Source: Synergistaceae bacterium
GTDB taxonomy: Bacteria > Synergistota > Synergistia > Synergistales > Synergistaceae
Length of the DNA stretch: 37,804 nucleotides
Direction of reading: 5' to 3'
NCBI GenBank assembly: GCA_031269915.1
Contig: JAISYN010000044.1
Coordinates: 1-37,804 of the forward strand
Part shown: positions 1-7,543 of the stretch, one piece after another
How positions within the stretch are numbered: position 1 is the first letter of the stretch
How the letters are laid out: every line of letters starts with the position of its first letter
Notes under the pieces: model-generated
What the model was told of the DNA's origin: nothing
The model's database searches: none
What the model saw: only the letters and a program-made list of their open reading frames with translations
Made by a program: the position numbers and the translations under genes

Positions 1-2334
1 CGAGGCTCCCTTTAACGAGTGAGCCAGAGCCATATACATATCAACGTTCATATCCGCCGCGCACCGCTCTATTTGTTCCGCTTTTTCACCGGCGTCCACG
101 CAAAAAGACGCAAGTATATCCAGATATGCCGCAACCGAGCCCCCGGAGTTGTTCAGGCCAGTCTCCACCGACACGCCCGATATCTCAAAAAGCTCAACGC
201 GATCCGCCGCCGCGGACATGTCATGAGCATCGATTTCCACGCTGAGCAATTTCTCTTTCGGAATCCATTTTTGCAAAATAGAGTCCAATCTTTGGATGTC
301 GATGGGTTTGGATAGAAAATCGTTCATGCCGTTTTTAAAAAATATTTCGCGCTGTCCTGAAATCGCGTTAGCGGTAAGGGCTATGATCGGCAGAGCCTTA
401 TAATACCCGTCATCCGGGTCGATGGCGCGTATGACGGACGCCGCCTCAATGCCGTCCATGCCTGGCATCATGTGATCCATGAAAATGATGTCGTAACGGT
501 TCGCGCGCGCGAGATTGACAGCTTCCGCCCCGCTCAGGCAGGTGTGGACCTCCAGACCATAGAGTGACATCAGTTCCTTGGACACCCGGAGGTTGGTTGA
601 AATATCGTCGACTATCAATACTTTCGCTTCCGGGGCTTTAAAACTCGGGCTGTGCTTTCTGAACGTCGCTACGCCCTCGTCTCTGATGCCGTTCAGAATA
701 TTGGCGACGTTAATGCAGAACAGGGGCTTCGTGACGCTGTCTATATCTTTGCAGGCGGAAATGCTGTTCATCTCGACCGTGCTCACGAGCGCTGTACGCG
801 ACAGGCTTTTCCCCATGCAAATCATGCTATCGGCAATGTATTTTGAAGGGACGAACGCGTAATCATATCCGCCATCCTCCAGTTTTCTCGTGAAGTCCGA
901 CGGGTTTTGAACAGATTCCACAGTTACGCCGAGGTTATCGAGCGCGTAAAAGAGCGAGTCCAGATAAACCGGGCTCTCCTCGAAAATCAACACCCGCCGG
1001 TTCTCGGCGTCCTCCACTGACGCAAGTTTTTTATAACAGTCCGCGGGTAACGTCTGTACTATCGTCGCCGTAAACGTCGAACCGCGCCCGTATTCGCTCT
1101 CCACTGAAACCTCCCCGCCCATCGCGCGGCAGAGACTGCGCGTTATGGCAAGGCCGAGACCCGTCCCTTCCACTTCCCTCATGCCGGTGTTCTCGATCCG
1201 CACAAAGTCTCCGAAAAGCCTGCCGATATCGGCAGGCTTTATGCCGACGCCGCTGTCCCCGACGATAAATTCAAGGCGGATATCTCCGGTTCCCTCTTTT
1301 TCGAATCTGACATCCAATGATATATGCCCCGAATAAGTGTACTTGACAGCGTTAGAGAGAAGATTCAACAGAATCTGTTTCGTATGGAGATCGTCGCCGA
1401 TCAACTGCTCCGGAATATTGCTGTCCACCTTCACTGAAAAAGCGATCGGCTTATTCGACAGCCGAACTCGGGTCAAATTCACGACGTCATATATCAGGGA
1501 CGCGAAATAGTATCTTTCGGATACTATGCGCATCTGTCCGGCCTCGATTTTTGTGAAGTCGAGAACATCGTTGATGATCACGAGCAGGTTGTTTCCGGCC
1601 TGCTGAATGGTGGAAACATATTCGAACATGCCGCGGGGGATATCTTTGTGCGAGATGAGTTCGGACATACCGATGATCGTATTCAGCGGAGTGCGCATCT
1701 CATGACTCATACGCGCAAGAAAGGCCGATTTGGCCTCATTGGCGTAATCGGCCTCCAGTTTGGCATCCATAAGTTCCGTTATATCATGGAAAAACACCAT
1801 AAAACCCATGGGCTCGCCATTTTTGCCCGTCGTTGGAGCAACCTGTATGCTGTAAATATTCTCGACGCCGTCACGGTTAAAATCCACGGTTTCGGTAAAT
1901 TTAACGACGCGGTTTTCTTCGTATAGGCTGGGGATAACCGTTCCCATCATCTCCGCAAATTCATGTTTCGTATATAAGGCGAACAACTCGCTGTAGTGCA
2001 GCCCGCGAATCATACCGACAGCCGGGATATTGCATCCGAGCAAAAACGAGTCGGTGCAGTATGATATCCGGCCCTCTCTGTCGAACATCAAGATGATGTT
2101 CGGGGAATTTTGCATAATCAGGTCGATAAAGTGCCCGAGTTCAGAGTACTTGACCGCCACGGCGCGGTTTAAATTGGCGGAGGCCTCCGACATTTTCCGA
2201 TTGCGTTCCAACTTTATCCGCAGGAGTTCCAATTCGCGCTCCTTGCGCCTATATTTCATGCGAAGTTGTTCATATTCGCCGCGCAGCGCTTCAAATTCCG
2301 AGCTTTTCCGCCCGTCCAGGCGTTCCTGAAACAT
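1..2334 (-). CDS. hybrid sensor histidine kinase (PAS-HisKA-HATPase-REC-REC-HPt), partial
   Basis: The frame is open from an ATG at 2334 to the window edge (778 codons), so the C-terminus is missing. An N-terminal coiled coil (about 10-65) is followed by a PAS domain (about 68-190) and no membrane segment, so the kinase is probably cytoplasmic. The HisKA box has its phosphorylatable His at residue 211 (MSHEMRTPLN). The ATPase domain shows the N box NLLSNAVKYT, then DSGVGI and GTGLGLAI. A receiver-like domain without a recognisable phosphoacceptor follows. A canonical receiver comes next, starting KVLIVDD, with Asp620 in FMDHMMPGMDG and Lys in LSKPID. The last visible residues, AHSLKGAS with His772, are an HPt motif. 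The ATG lies 17 bases after the FIST stop, behind a GGTGAG Shine-Dalgarno, so it is translated from the same operon. The family relays phosphate His-Asp-His to a separate regulator. The signal is unknown; the FIST protein next door is a plausible sensor partner. Confidence 0.93.
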   Translation of the reverse strand, partial: MFQERLDGRKSSEFEALRGEYEQLRMKYRRKERELELLRIKLERNRKMSEASANLNRAVAVKYSELGHFIDLIMQNSPNIILMFDREGRISYCTDSFLLGCNIPAVGMIRGLHYSELFALYTKHEFAEMMGTVIPSLYEENRVVKFTETVDFNRDGVENIYSIQVAPTTGKNGEPMGFMVFFHDITELMDAKLEADYANEAKSAFLARMSHEMRTPLNTIIGMSELISHKDIPRGMFEYVSTIQQAGNNLLVIINDVLDFTKIEAGQMRIVSERYYFASLIYDVVNLTRVRLSNKPIAFSVKVDSNIPEQLIGDDLHTKQILLNLLSNAVKYTYSGHISLDVRFEKEGTGDIRLEFIVGDSGVGIKPADIGRLFGDFVRIENTGMREVEGTGLGLAITRSLCRAMGGEVSVESEYGRGSTFTATIVQTLPADCYKKLASVEDAENRRVLIFEESPVYLDSLFYALDNLGVTVESVQNPSDFTRKLEDGGYDYAFVPSKYIADSMICMGKSLSRTALVSTVEMNSISACKDIDSVTKPLFCINVANILNGIRDEGVATFRKHSPSFKAPEAKVLIVDDISTNLRVSKELMSLYGLEVHTCLSGAEAVNLARANRYDIIFMDHMMPGMDGIEAASVIRAIDPDDGYYKALPIIALTANAISGQREIFFKNGMNDFLSKPIDIQRLDSILQKWIPKEKLLSVEIDAHDMSAAADRVELFEISGVSVETGLNNSGGSVAAYLDILASFCVDAGEKAEQIERCAADMNVDMYMALAHSLKGAS

Positions 2335-2351
2335 AATCAATTCTCACCGCC

Positions 2352-3518
2352 TCAAAAAACGCAGATGGTAAAAGTATTGCTGTGGGCGCGGTTTATCCTC
2401 CTGCCCTCATCATTGTAAACAGGGCATATCTCCCCGCCGGAATAGGCCATCAGGTAAGAAATTTCCCGATCCTTCATCCCGGAGACGACCATCTCCATTT
2501 CGGCGGATTGATCGTACATCAGAGCAAAATAGCGGCCCACACAGGAAAAAATCAGCGCCGTACGATATTGGGCTTCATCGAGAGCATCCTCCAGAGTATT
2601 GGAGGACGTCGCAACTATCTCCTCGGGAGAGAACATACCCACGGCGAGAGTAGAGCCGACAGGGACCTTTCTGGAGCACACGGCGTAACCTTCCGGCGTC
2701 ATGGCGAACATGGAGGCTATTACCGGCTCGGAGGCGCCGTTGTAATCAGCGATGAGAGGAAACGAGTTGATGCCGTCTATGCCGCCGTTTTCGTTTTTGG
2801 CAAGCCCCAACGACATGAGAAATTCTATCATCGATTTGCCGTTGATCGATTGAATCAGGTTGCCGTTCGATGCGGTTACCGTGCCCTCTTCCGGGAATAT
2901 TTTGTCGTCGGAAATGGTTCCCGTATAGAAACGCGGCGCCGCGCCTCCATAGAACAGAAGCAACGCGACTCGGTCGCGCCAGGCTTCGCCGTTAAATATC
3001 ACGTACGACTCATGGTAATCAGCGTTGTGATCCACTGGCAGAGCGCCGAAAATTGGCAGGCCGCCAGTGATCTCGTCCATGCTCTCGACAAAGAAATCAC
3101 TGCCGGCGTTAAAAAGAAGCGGAAAGAAGCTGAATATCAATGACGGGCGATCGTTCCGGCTCCGCGCCGCTTCGTCATAAAAACGCCTCAACACGGAAGT
3201 ATCCTTTCCCAGCACCGGCTCGGAGAATCCTGTAACGAATTCCGTCTCATCGCTCGTGAGCACCATGACGCACAGCATCGTTTCGCCGCATTGCCCCGCG
3301 CTTGCGCAGGCAATGGTGGTGACCCCGAGTACATCGAATGGAAGCGCGTCGCATATGGCCCTCACGACGCCTGTCTTGATGAAATCGGCAAAACACGACA
3401 TAATCCCCACCGTGTTCTTCAGAAGTCTGCCTTTGTAATCAAGCCGCTCAACGAGTTCTTTTACCGCAAGTTCCGTGTCGTCTATCTCGGCTGTACACGC
3501 TGAAAAAGATTTAATCAT
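2352..3518 (-). CDS. FIST-domain signal transduction protein
   Basis: This 388-residue soluble protein has the FIST layout: an N-terminal FIST domain (about 25-215, with IACASAGQCGE and LPIFGALPVD) and a FIST_C domain (about 215-385, with GTVTASNGNLIQSINGKS and ILEDALDEAQ-like helices). FIST domains are thought to be sensory modules for small ligands, possibly amino acids, and often occur fused to or beside kinases and cyclic-di-GMP enzymes. Here the domain is a separate protein directly upstream of a hybrid kinase that has no obvious ligand-binding domain apart from PAS. The start ATG at 3518 follows an ideal GGAGGT with a five-base spacer. It lies 12 bases after the glgA-like stop, so translation is probably coupled. 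The family call is firm; the ligand is unknown. Confidence 0.88.
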   Translation of the reverse strand: MIKSFSACTAEIDDTELAVKELVERLDYKGRLLKNTVGIMSCFADFIKTGVVRAICDALPFDVLGVTTIACASAGQCGETMLCVMVLTSDETEFVTGFSEPVLGKDTSVLRRFYDEAARSRNDRPSLIFSFFPLLFNAGSDFFVESMDEITGGLPIFGALPVDHNADYHESYVIFNGEAWRDRVALLLFYGGAAPRFYTGTISDDKIFPEEGTVTASNGNLIQSINGKSMIEFLMSLGLAKNENGGIDGINSFPLIADYNGASEPVIASMFAMTPEGYAVCSRKVPVGSTLAVGMFSPEEIVATSSNTLEDALDEAQYRTALIFSCVGRYFALMYDQSAEMEMVVSGMKDREISYLMAYSGGEICPVYNDEGRRINRAHSNTFTICVF

Positions 3519-3530
3519 GACTTACCTCCA

Positions 3531-4958
3531 TTATGAAAGTGCCGCCGCCCGACTGTACATATCCATGTATTCCTGCGCCGCCGCCGCCCAGCCGTTGTCG
3601 CAGCGCATCGCGCGCAAAACCATACAAGCCCAGCCGTCCCCGCCGCCATAATACAGGTTCCTGGCGCGCAGACAGGCCGAAAGCATATCCCTGGAATCAT
3701 ACGCGGCAAATGTAAAACCGTTGCCGCGGCCATCCGAATTTTCACGGACGGTGTCGCGAAGCCCTCCTGTTTCACGAACGACAGGCACGGTTCCATAGCG
3801 GAGCGCGGCCATCTGCCCAAAACCGCAGGGTTCAGTTCTGCTCGGCATCAGAAAAATATCGCTTCCGGCATATATAATGCGCGCCAGCGCTTCCGAATCG
3901 CCAATGTGGGCGCCGGCCTCCCCGCGCCGGCGGATGGCGAGTTCCGTAAAAAATTTTTCATATTTCCCGTCGCCCGAACCTACGATCGCAAGCTGGACCC
4001 CGAGGTCGATCATCTCGTCCGCGACCGGCATTATGAGGTCGAGGCCCTTGTCCTCAGTAAAATCCGAGACCATGCCAATGACCGGCGAGGGGCCTTCCTC
4101 AAGGCCAAATTCCTCCCGCAGGGCCTTTTTACAGGCGGATTTCCCCTCAGATATGTTATTTACGCAGTAATTGGCAGGGATATACGGGTCTGTCAAGGGG
4201 TTATAATCGCTGATGTCGATTCCGCCGAGTATCCCATGGATTTTGTGTTGTTTTTTTTGAAGAAAGTCGTCCAGACCGCAACCGTATGCCGGGTCCAGCA
4301 GCTCTCCCGCGTAGGACGGCGAAAGCGTGCTGACGAGATCGCTCGCCTCTATCGCGCCTTTCGTGAGATTCACAACGCCGCCGTATTCCAGCACATGCAT
4401 GTCCTCCCTGCCAATGCCGAAAGTCCCTTCGAGTATATTGGTGGGCGCCGTATATTGCCGCTTGATGTCGTGGATGGTAAATATCGCCTTCAATCGGGCA
4501 AACTTCCCGATATTCCGGTAAAACAGGTTTAGATATATCGGAACGAGCGCCGTTTGCCAGCCGTTGCAATGAAGAATATCCGGACCGAGCCTAGTATGGA
4601 AAAGCATTTCGAGAATGGCGCGGGAAAAAAAAGCGAATCGCTCGCCGTCGTCATAAAACCCGTAAAGCCCAAGCCGCTTGAAGTAGTATTCATTGTCAAG
4701 AAAATACCACGTCATGTCCCGCCAATTCAATTCGAACAAACCGCAGTATTGATTGCGCCAGCCCACAGGAACGGTAAAACTGGTGATATATTTCAGTTTT
4801 CCGCGCCATTCGGCGCTTAAATCCCCATATAACGGCAAAACCGCGCTGACCGCCGCGCCGCGCCGGTGCAACGCGGCCGGCAGCCCTCCTGTCATAACGC
4901 CGTCGCTGTCCGAAACAAAGAAAGGATGCGCCTCACTTGCCGCAAACAGGATTTGCAT
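3531..4958 (-). CDS. divergent glycogen synthase-like glycosyltransferase (GT5 fold)
   Basis: This 475-residue protein has the full length and order of bacterial GlgA. There is an N-terminal GT-B half, then TLSPSYAGEL and GCGLDDFLQKKQHKIHGIL, and a well-conserved C-terminal half with MPSRTEPCGFGQ, ALRYGTVPVV and TGGLRDTV. Several active-site positions differ from canonical GlgA. The Lys of KTGGL is Met22 and the following ADVVGA loop is shortened. The Asp of the HxHDW motif is Gly133 (HCNGWQT). The NGID motif reads GGID. The Arg of SRLTxQKG is Asp299 (VSDFTEDKG), although Lys304, His163 and Glu376 remain. It may therefore use another donor or be non-catalytic. The ATG at 4958 has AAGGAG seven bases upstream. 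It lies 61 bases after the HD-GYP regulator and just before FIST and the hybrid kinase. No other glycogen genes are in the window. Confidence 0.85.
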   Translation of the reverse strand: MQILFAASEAHPFFVSDSDGVMTGGLPAALHRRGAAVSAVLPLYGDLSAEWRGKLKYITSFTVPVGWRNQYCGLFELNWRDMTWYFLDNEYYFKRLGLYGFYDDGERFAFFSRAILEMLFHTRLGPDILHCNGWQTALVPIYLNLFYRNIGKFARLKAIFTIHDIKRQYTAPTNILEGTFGIGREDMHVLEYGGVVNLTKGAIEASDLVSTLSPSYAGELLDPAYGCGLDDFLQKKQHKIHGILGGIDISDYNPLTDPYIPANYCVNNISEGKSACKKALREEFGLEEGPSPVIGMVSDFTEDKGLDLIMPVADEMIDLGVQLAIVGSGDGKYEKFFTELAIRRRGEAGAHIGDSEALARIIYAGSDIFLMPSRTEPCGFGQMAALRYGTVPVVRETGGLRDTVRENSDGRGNGFTFAAYDSRDMLSACLRARNLYYGGGDGWACMVLRAMRCDNGWAAAAQEYMDMYSRAAALS

Positions 4959-5019
4959 GGGAGGTCTCCTTCCATGACTTCATCTTGCCGCGTTCAGGGG
5001 AACGGCGTCCGCCCGGCCG

Positions 5020-6084
5020 TCATTCCGAACATGGGAATCTGGCGGACGCGGCCTCAAACACTTCTTCGAGGGCTGGATCAAAGTGGCTGCCGAAAGAGTC
5101 ATGAATAATCCGCGCGGCCTGTTCTCTGGGAAACGCTTTCTTATACGGACGTTCGGATATCAGCGCGTCGTACACATCGGCAATAGCCATCAAACGTCCC
5201 TGCAAGGGGATATCCTCTCCGGAAAGGCTGTAAGGATAGCCGGAACCGTCCCATTTTTCATGATGCGTGCCCGCCATGATTTTCGCGTGCGTTAAAAACG
5301 CGCTTTCTCTGGTGTTTTGTTGTATCCTGTCGATTATCTTTTCGCCGAACGCGGCGTGTTTCTTCATTTCATCAAATTCTTCCCTGGTAAGTTTGTCGGG
5401 TTTCAGAAGAATGTTGTCATGGATGGATATCTTACCGACATCATGGAGCTGGGACGACTGAAGGAAGAGTTCGATGTCCCATGACCGCAGTTCGTCGAGG
5501 TAGACGCCGATCCTGAACATTTCCTCCGTCAGGATGCGCAGGGTCTGCGCGGTACGGGTGACATGCATGCCCGTAACGTCATCCCGGCGCTCCACCAGTT
5601 CGCTCACCGTCGAAAGGATAGCTCCCTGCAGTTCGACGATCTCGCTCATTTTCGCCTCCACCAGCTTTTCGAGGTTGGCGTTGATATATTTCAATTCATT
5701 CTTCTGCGATTCGATGAGCATGTGTATTTTGACCCGCTTCAGCAGCAACTGCGGGGTGAAGGGTTTGATGATATAATCCACGGCGCCGAGGGAAAGGCCC
5801 TCCAATTCGCTCACCGCGTCCGCTTTTGACGTGAGGAATATGACGGGTATGTCGTTCGTCCTTCCGTCGGCCTTCAGCTCTATTATCGCTTCGTACCCCC
5901 CGATTTCCGGCATGAGTACGTCGAGCAGAATCAGATCGGGAAGGATATTCTTGAGGATCAGGTGCATTTTAGCCACGCTTGGAACGGTGAAAACATCAAA
6001 CACACTTATTAAGGCATTCCTGGCCATTTTCAGGTTGACGGGGTTGTCATCCACGATAAGCACTTTTTTCCTGTCGTCAGACAT
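5020..6084 (-). CDS. response regulator with HD-GYP output domain
   Basis: This 354-residue cytoplasmic regulator has an N-terminal receiver (about 5-122) with acidic pair Asp12-Asp13, phosphoacceptor Asp55 (LILLDVLMP), and Lys107 in IKPF. A coiled-coil linker (about 125-165) leads to an HD-GYP domain. That domain carries HDVGK at 214-218, HHEKWDGSGYP at 274-284 and the helix IADVYDALISERPYKKAF. All signature residues of an active HD-GYP phosphodiesterase are visible, so it probably hydrolyses cyclic-di-GMP when phosphorylated. It is the first gene of the minus-strand signalling group and lies back to back with the type IV pilus operon, a process often controlled by cyclic-di-GMP. The cognate kinase may be the hybrid kinase encoded downstream. 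The ATG at 6084 is preceded by a modest AGGTG. Confidence 0.95.
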   Translation of the reverse strand: MSDDRKKVLIVDDNPVNLKMARNALISVFDVFTVPSVAKMHLILKNILPDLILLDVLMPEIGGYEAIIELKADGRTNDIPVIFLTSKADAVSELEGLSLGAVDYIIKPFTPQLLLKRVKIHMLIESQKNELKYINANLEKLVEAKMSEIVELQGAILSTVSELVERRDDVTGMHVTRTAQTLRILTEEMFRIGVYLDELRSWDIELFLQSSQLHDVGKISIHDNILLKPDKLTREEFDEMKKHAAFGEKIIDRIQQNTRESAFLTHAKIMAGTHHEKWDGSGYPYSLSGEDIPLQGRLMAIADVYDALISERPYKKAFPREQAARIIHDSFGSHFDPALEEVFEAASARFPCSE

Positions 6085-6184
6085 AGGGCAACACCTGCCA
6101 TATCCTACTTATTTGGTATTTATCTCTTTCAGTTCGTTATCGTGCAAATAACTGTTACGATGATTGAGATTATATCACTTAGTA

Positions 6185-6202
6185 ACCTGCAATAGAGCAG
6201 GT
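6185..6202. other. stem-loop, perfect 6-bp stem
   Basis: ACCTGC and GCAGGT form a perfect 6-bp stem around a six-base loop. The element lies upstream of the HD-GYP gene on the minus strand and has no T-run, so it is not a simple terminator. It could be part of a 5' leader or an operator dyad. Confidence 0.4.
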
Positions 6203-6227
6203 ATTTCATGGTTATTTAAGAGACAGG

Positions 6228-6255
6228 GCGGAGGGCTGGCATTCCAGCACTCCGC
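6228..6255. other. strong stem-loop, 11 bp with one mismatch
   Basis: GCGGAG-g-GCTGG pairs with CCAGC-a-CTCCGC around a CATT tetraloop, leaving one G/A mismatch. No T-run follows on either strand. The stability and the position between two divergent operons suggest a structured RNA leader, a small RNA or a regulatory dyad. It matches no riboswitch class I recognise. Confidence 0.5.
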
Positions 6256-6394
6256 GGGTGATAGGGTTTATGAAAGGATTGTTCTATCAGGTATTATCCA
6301 TTTTAGCCTGTTTATCGCTTATTTCATCCGTATGATTGCCTGCGGCGGGACACGGGAAAATACCTTTTCTGAGGCTCACGCTAAAACCAAGGGA

Positions 6395-6420
6395 AACTTA
6401 TGGAATTAAACTCATAGGTT
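6395..6420. other. stem-loop, 8 bp with one wobble pair
   Basis: AACTTATG pairs with CATAGGTT (one G-U on the plus-strand RNA) around a ten-base AT-rich loop. It lies about 80 bases upstream of the likely pilM promoter, so it is not in the pilM leader made from that promoter. Confidence 0.3.
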
Positions 6421-6498
6421 ATTCTCACTTGAAAACGCACAACCGCAGCAAATGTCATACTCATCGTTGAATTTTTGATTTTTTTTTGTACAAATTTC

Positions 6499-6527
6499 TT
6501 GACAAGATTGCCGCATAGTGATTATAT
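6499..6527 (+). promoter_or_regulatory. sigma-70-type promoter for the pilus operon
   Basis: A perfect TTGACA at 6499-6504 is followed after 17 bases by TTATAT at 6522-6527. A second possible pair, TTGCCG at 6508-6513 and TATAAT at 6533-6538 with a 19-base spacer, overlaps it. Either gives a short leader before the GGAGG and ATG of the pilM-like gene at 6578. Confidence 0.65.
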
Positions 6528-6577
6528 CCTTGTATAATTAAAGTAACGATGGCACTGCGATCGGAGGAATCGCCAAA

Positions 6578-7540
6578 ATGGCCTTGTTTGGTGGGAAAAG
6601 CGGGAAAACCCGCGGCGGCCTTTTTATTTTCGGAGGCATGATGCAGTATGTGGTGCTTTCCAGACAGGGAGGAAAGACTTATAGGCTGGAGGAGTGCATT
6701 GACGCGCCGTACGACGTCGGTGTTTCGGGTGGTGATATATTAGCGAATCAGGATGTCATAGAGCAAAACCTGAAAAATCTTAAAAAACAAGTGGGACGCC
6801 ACTGGGCTGACAAGGTATACGCGGGCATCCAATCCAAGGACGTGCTGTTGCGCACCGTAGAATTGCCGATAATGGAGCTTGCCGACATTAAAGAGTCGTT
6901 TCGCTTTGAATTCGACAAGTTTTTCCCCATTCCGGTCGAAGATGCCGTCTATGACGTGGCTCTTGTGGACAGACCGGGCGGGGACGACGCGGTGTCGGAG
7001 GCTACCGTCCAGTGTATCGCGGCGGCAGTGCGCGTGACAGCCGTCGAAAACCTTATGCTCGCGGCTGATAAGGTCGGGCTGAAGTTAAGCGGCATCGAAC
7101 CTTCTCCCGTGGCGCTGCTGAGATGTCTGATGGGTCCGGCTTATCAGACCGGTTTTAACGTCTATGCTCTGGCAGGATTGGTCAGCAGTGTTATAATAGC
7201 TTCATACAGGGATAACGGCATCGTTTACAGGAACACGTCGCACGCGTTTGCCGCGGACGACCCCTCTGGGAGGAATGTGGTCAATTTCACGCGGGATCTT
7301 CAGTCCACGATAAAATTCGCCACAACCCAGATGCGTGGATTTGTGGCCGATAAAGTGTATATAGGCGGTTACGGGCTGTCAAATTCTCATTCTCTGAAAA
7401 GCAGCGTCGAGGATATGGTCAATTCGCCGGTAGAAACCGTCAATCCTTGGGAATTATGGACCATAGGAAATCAACCAAAGCAAACCTACGGCTGGGAAGT
7501 CACGCTGGGGTTAGCTCTGAGACCTGCGGAGGTGAAATAG
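6578..7540 (+). CDS. pilM: type IV pilus assembly protein PilM-like (degenerate actin-like fold)
   Basis: This 320-residue cytoplasmic protein is followed directly by PilN-, PilO-, PilP- and PilQ-like genes, the standard order of a type IV pilus alignment operon. Features typical of PilM include the central segment VELPIMELADIKESFRFEFDKFFPIPVEDAVYDV and the later KVYIGGYGLSN. In canonical PilM an N-terminal DIGSSS-type phosphate-binding motif opens the actin-like fold. Here the equivalent reads IFGGMMQYVVLS without the Asp. The second phosphate motif, usually VDIG, reads YALAG. Nucleotide binding is therefore doubtful, and the protein may act as a scaffold joining the PilN tail to the inner-membrane complex. 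The ATG at 6578 has GGAGG about ten bases upstream. Confidence 0.85.
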   Translation: MALFGGKSGKTRGGLFIFGGMMQYVVLSRQGGKTYRLEECIDAPYDVGVSGGDILANQDVIEQNLKNLKKQVGRHWADKVYAGIQSKDVLLRTVELPIMELADIKESFRFEFDKFFPIPVEDAVYDVALVDRPGGDDAVSEATVQCIAAAVRVTAVENLMLAADKVGLKLSGIEPSPVALLRCLMGPAYQTGFNVYALAGLVSSVIIASYRDNGIVYRNTSHAFAADDPSGRNVVNFTRDLQSTIKFATTQMRGFVADKVYIGGYGLSNSHSLKSSVEDMVNSPVETVNPWELWTIGNQPKQTYGWEVTLGLALRPAEVK

Positions 7541-7543
7541 CGT

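Larger units (their letters stand above)
6085..6577. other. 493-base divergent intergenic region, no convincing gene
   Basis: This gap separates the minus-strand HD-GYP gene from the plus-strand pilus operon. An 81-codon frame at 6164-6409 lacks a ribosome binding site and any recognisable domain, so I do not call it. The region holds three separate stem-loops (6185-6202, 6228-6255, 6395-6420), a T-rich tract near 6478-6487 and a good plus-strand promoter at 6499-6527. A minus-strand promoter for the HD-GYP gene must also lie here, but I could not identify one convincingly. Confidence 0.6.

Noticed and set aside
2382-3143. 253-codon plus-strand frame opposite the FIST gene
   Set aside because: Its translation is rich in Arg and His and has no domain. 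The minus-strand FIST gene fully explains the region.
3906-4532. 208-codon plus-strand frame opposite the GlgA-like gene
   Set aside because: No ribosome binding site or domain; the minus-strand frame has clear GT5 motifs.
6164-6409. 81-codon frame in the large intergenic region
   Set aside because: No ribosome binding site; it reads through two stem-loops and shows no protein-like conservation that I can see.
6185-6420. Cyclic-di-GMP riboswitch
   Set aside because: The setting suggested one, but I could not find the conserved core motifs of class I or class II, so only generic hairpins are reported.
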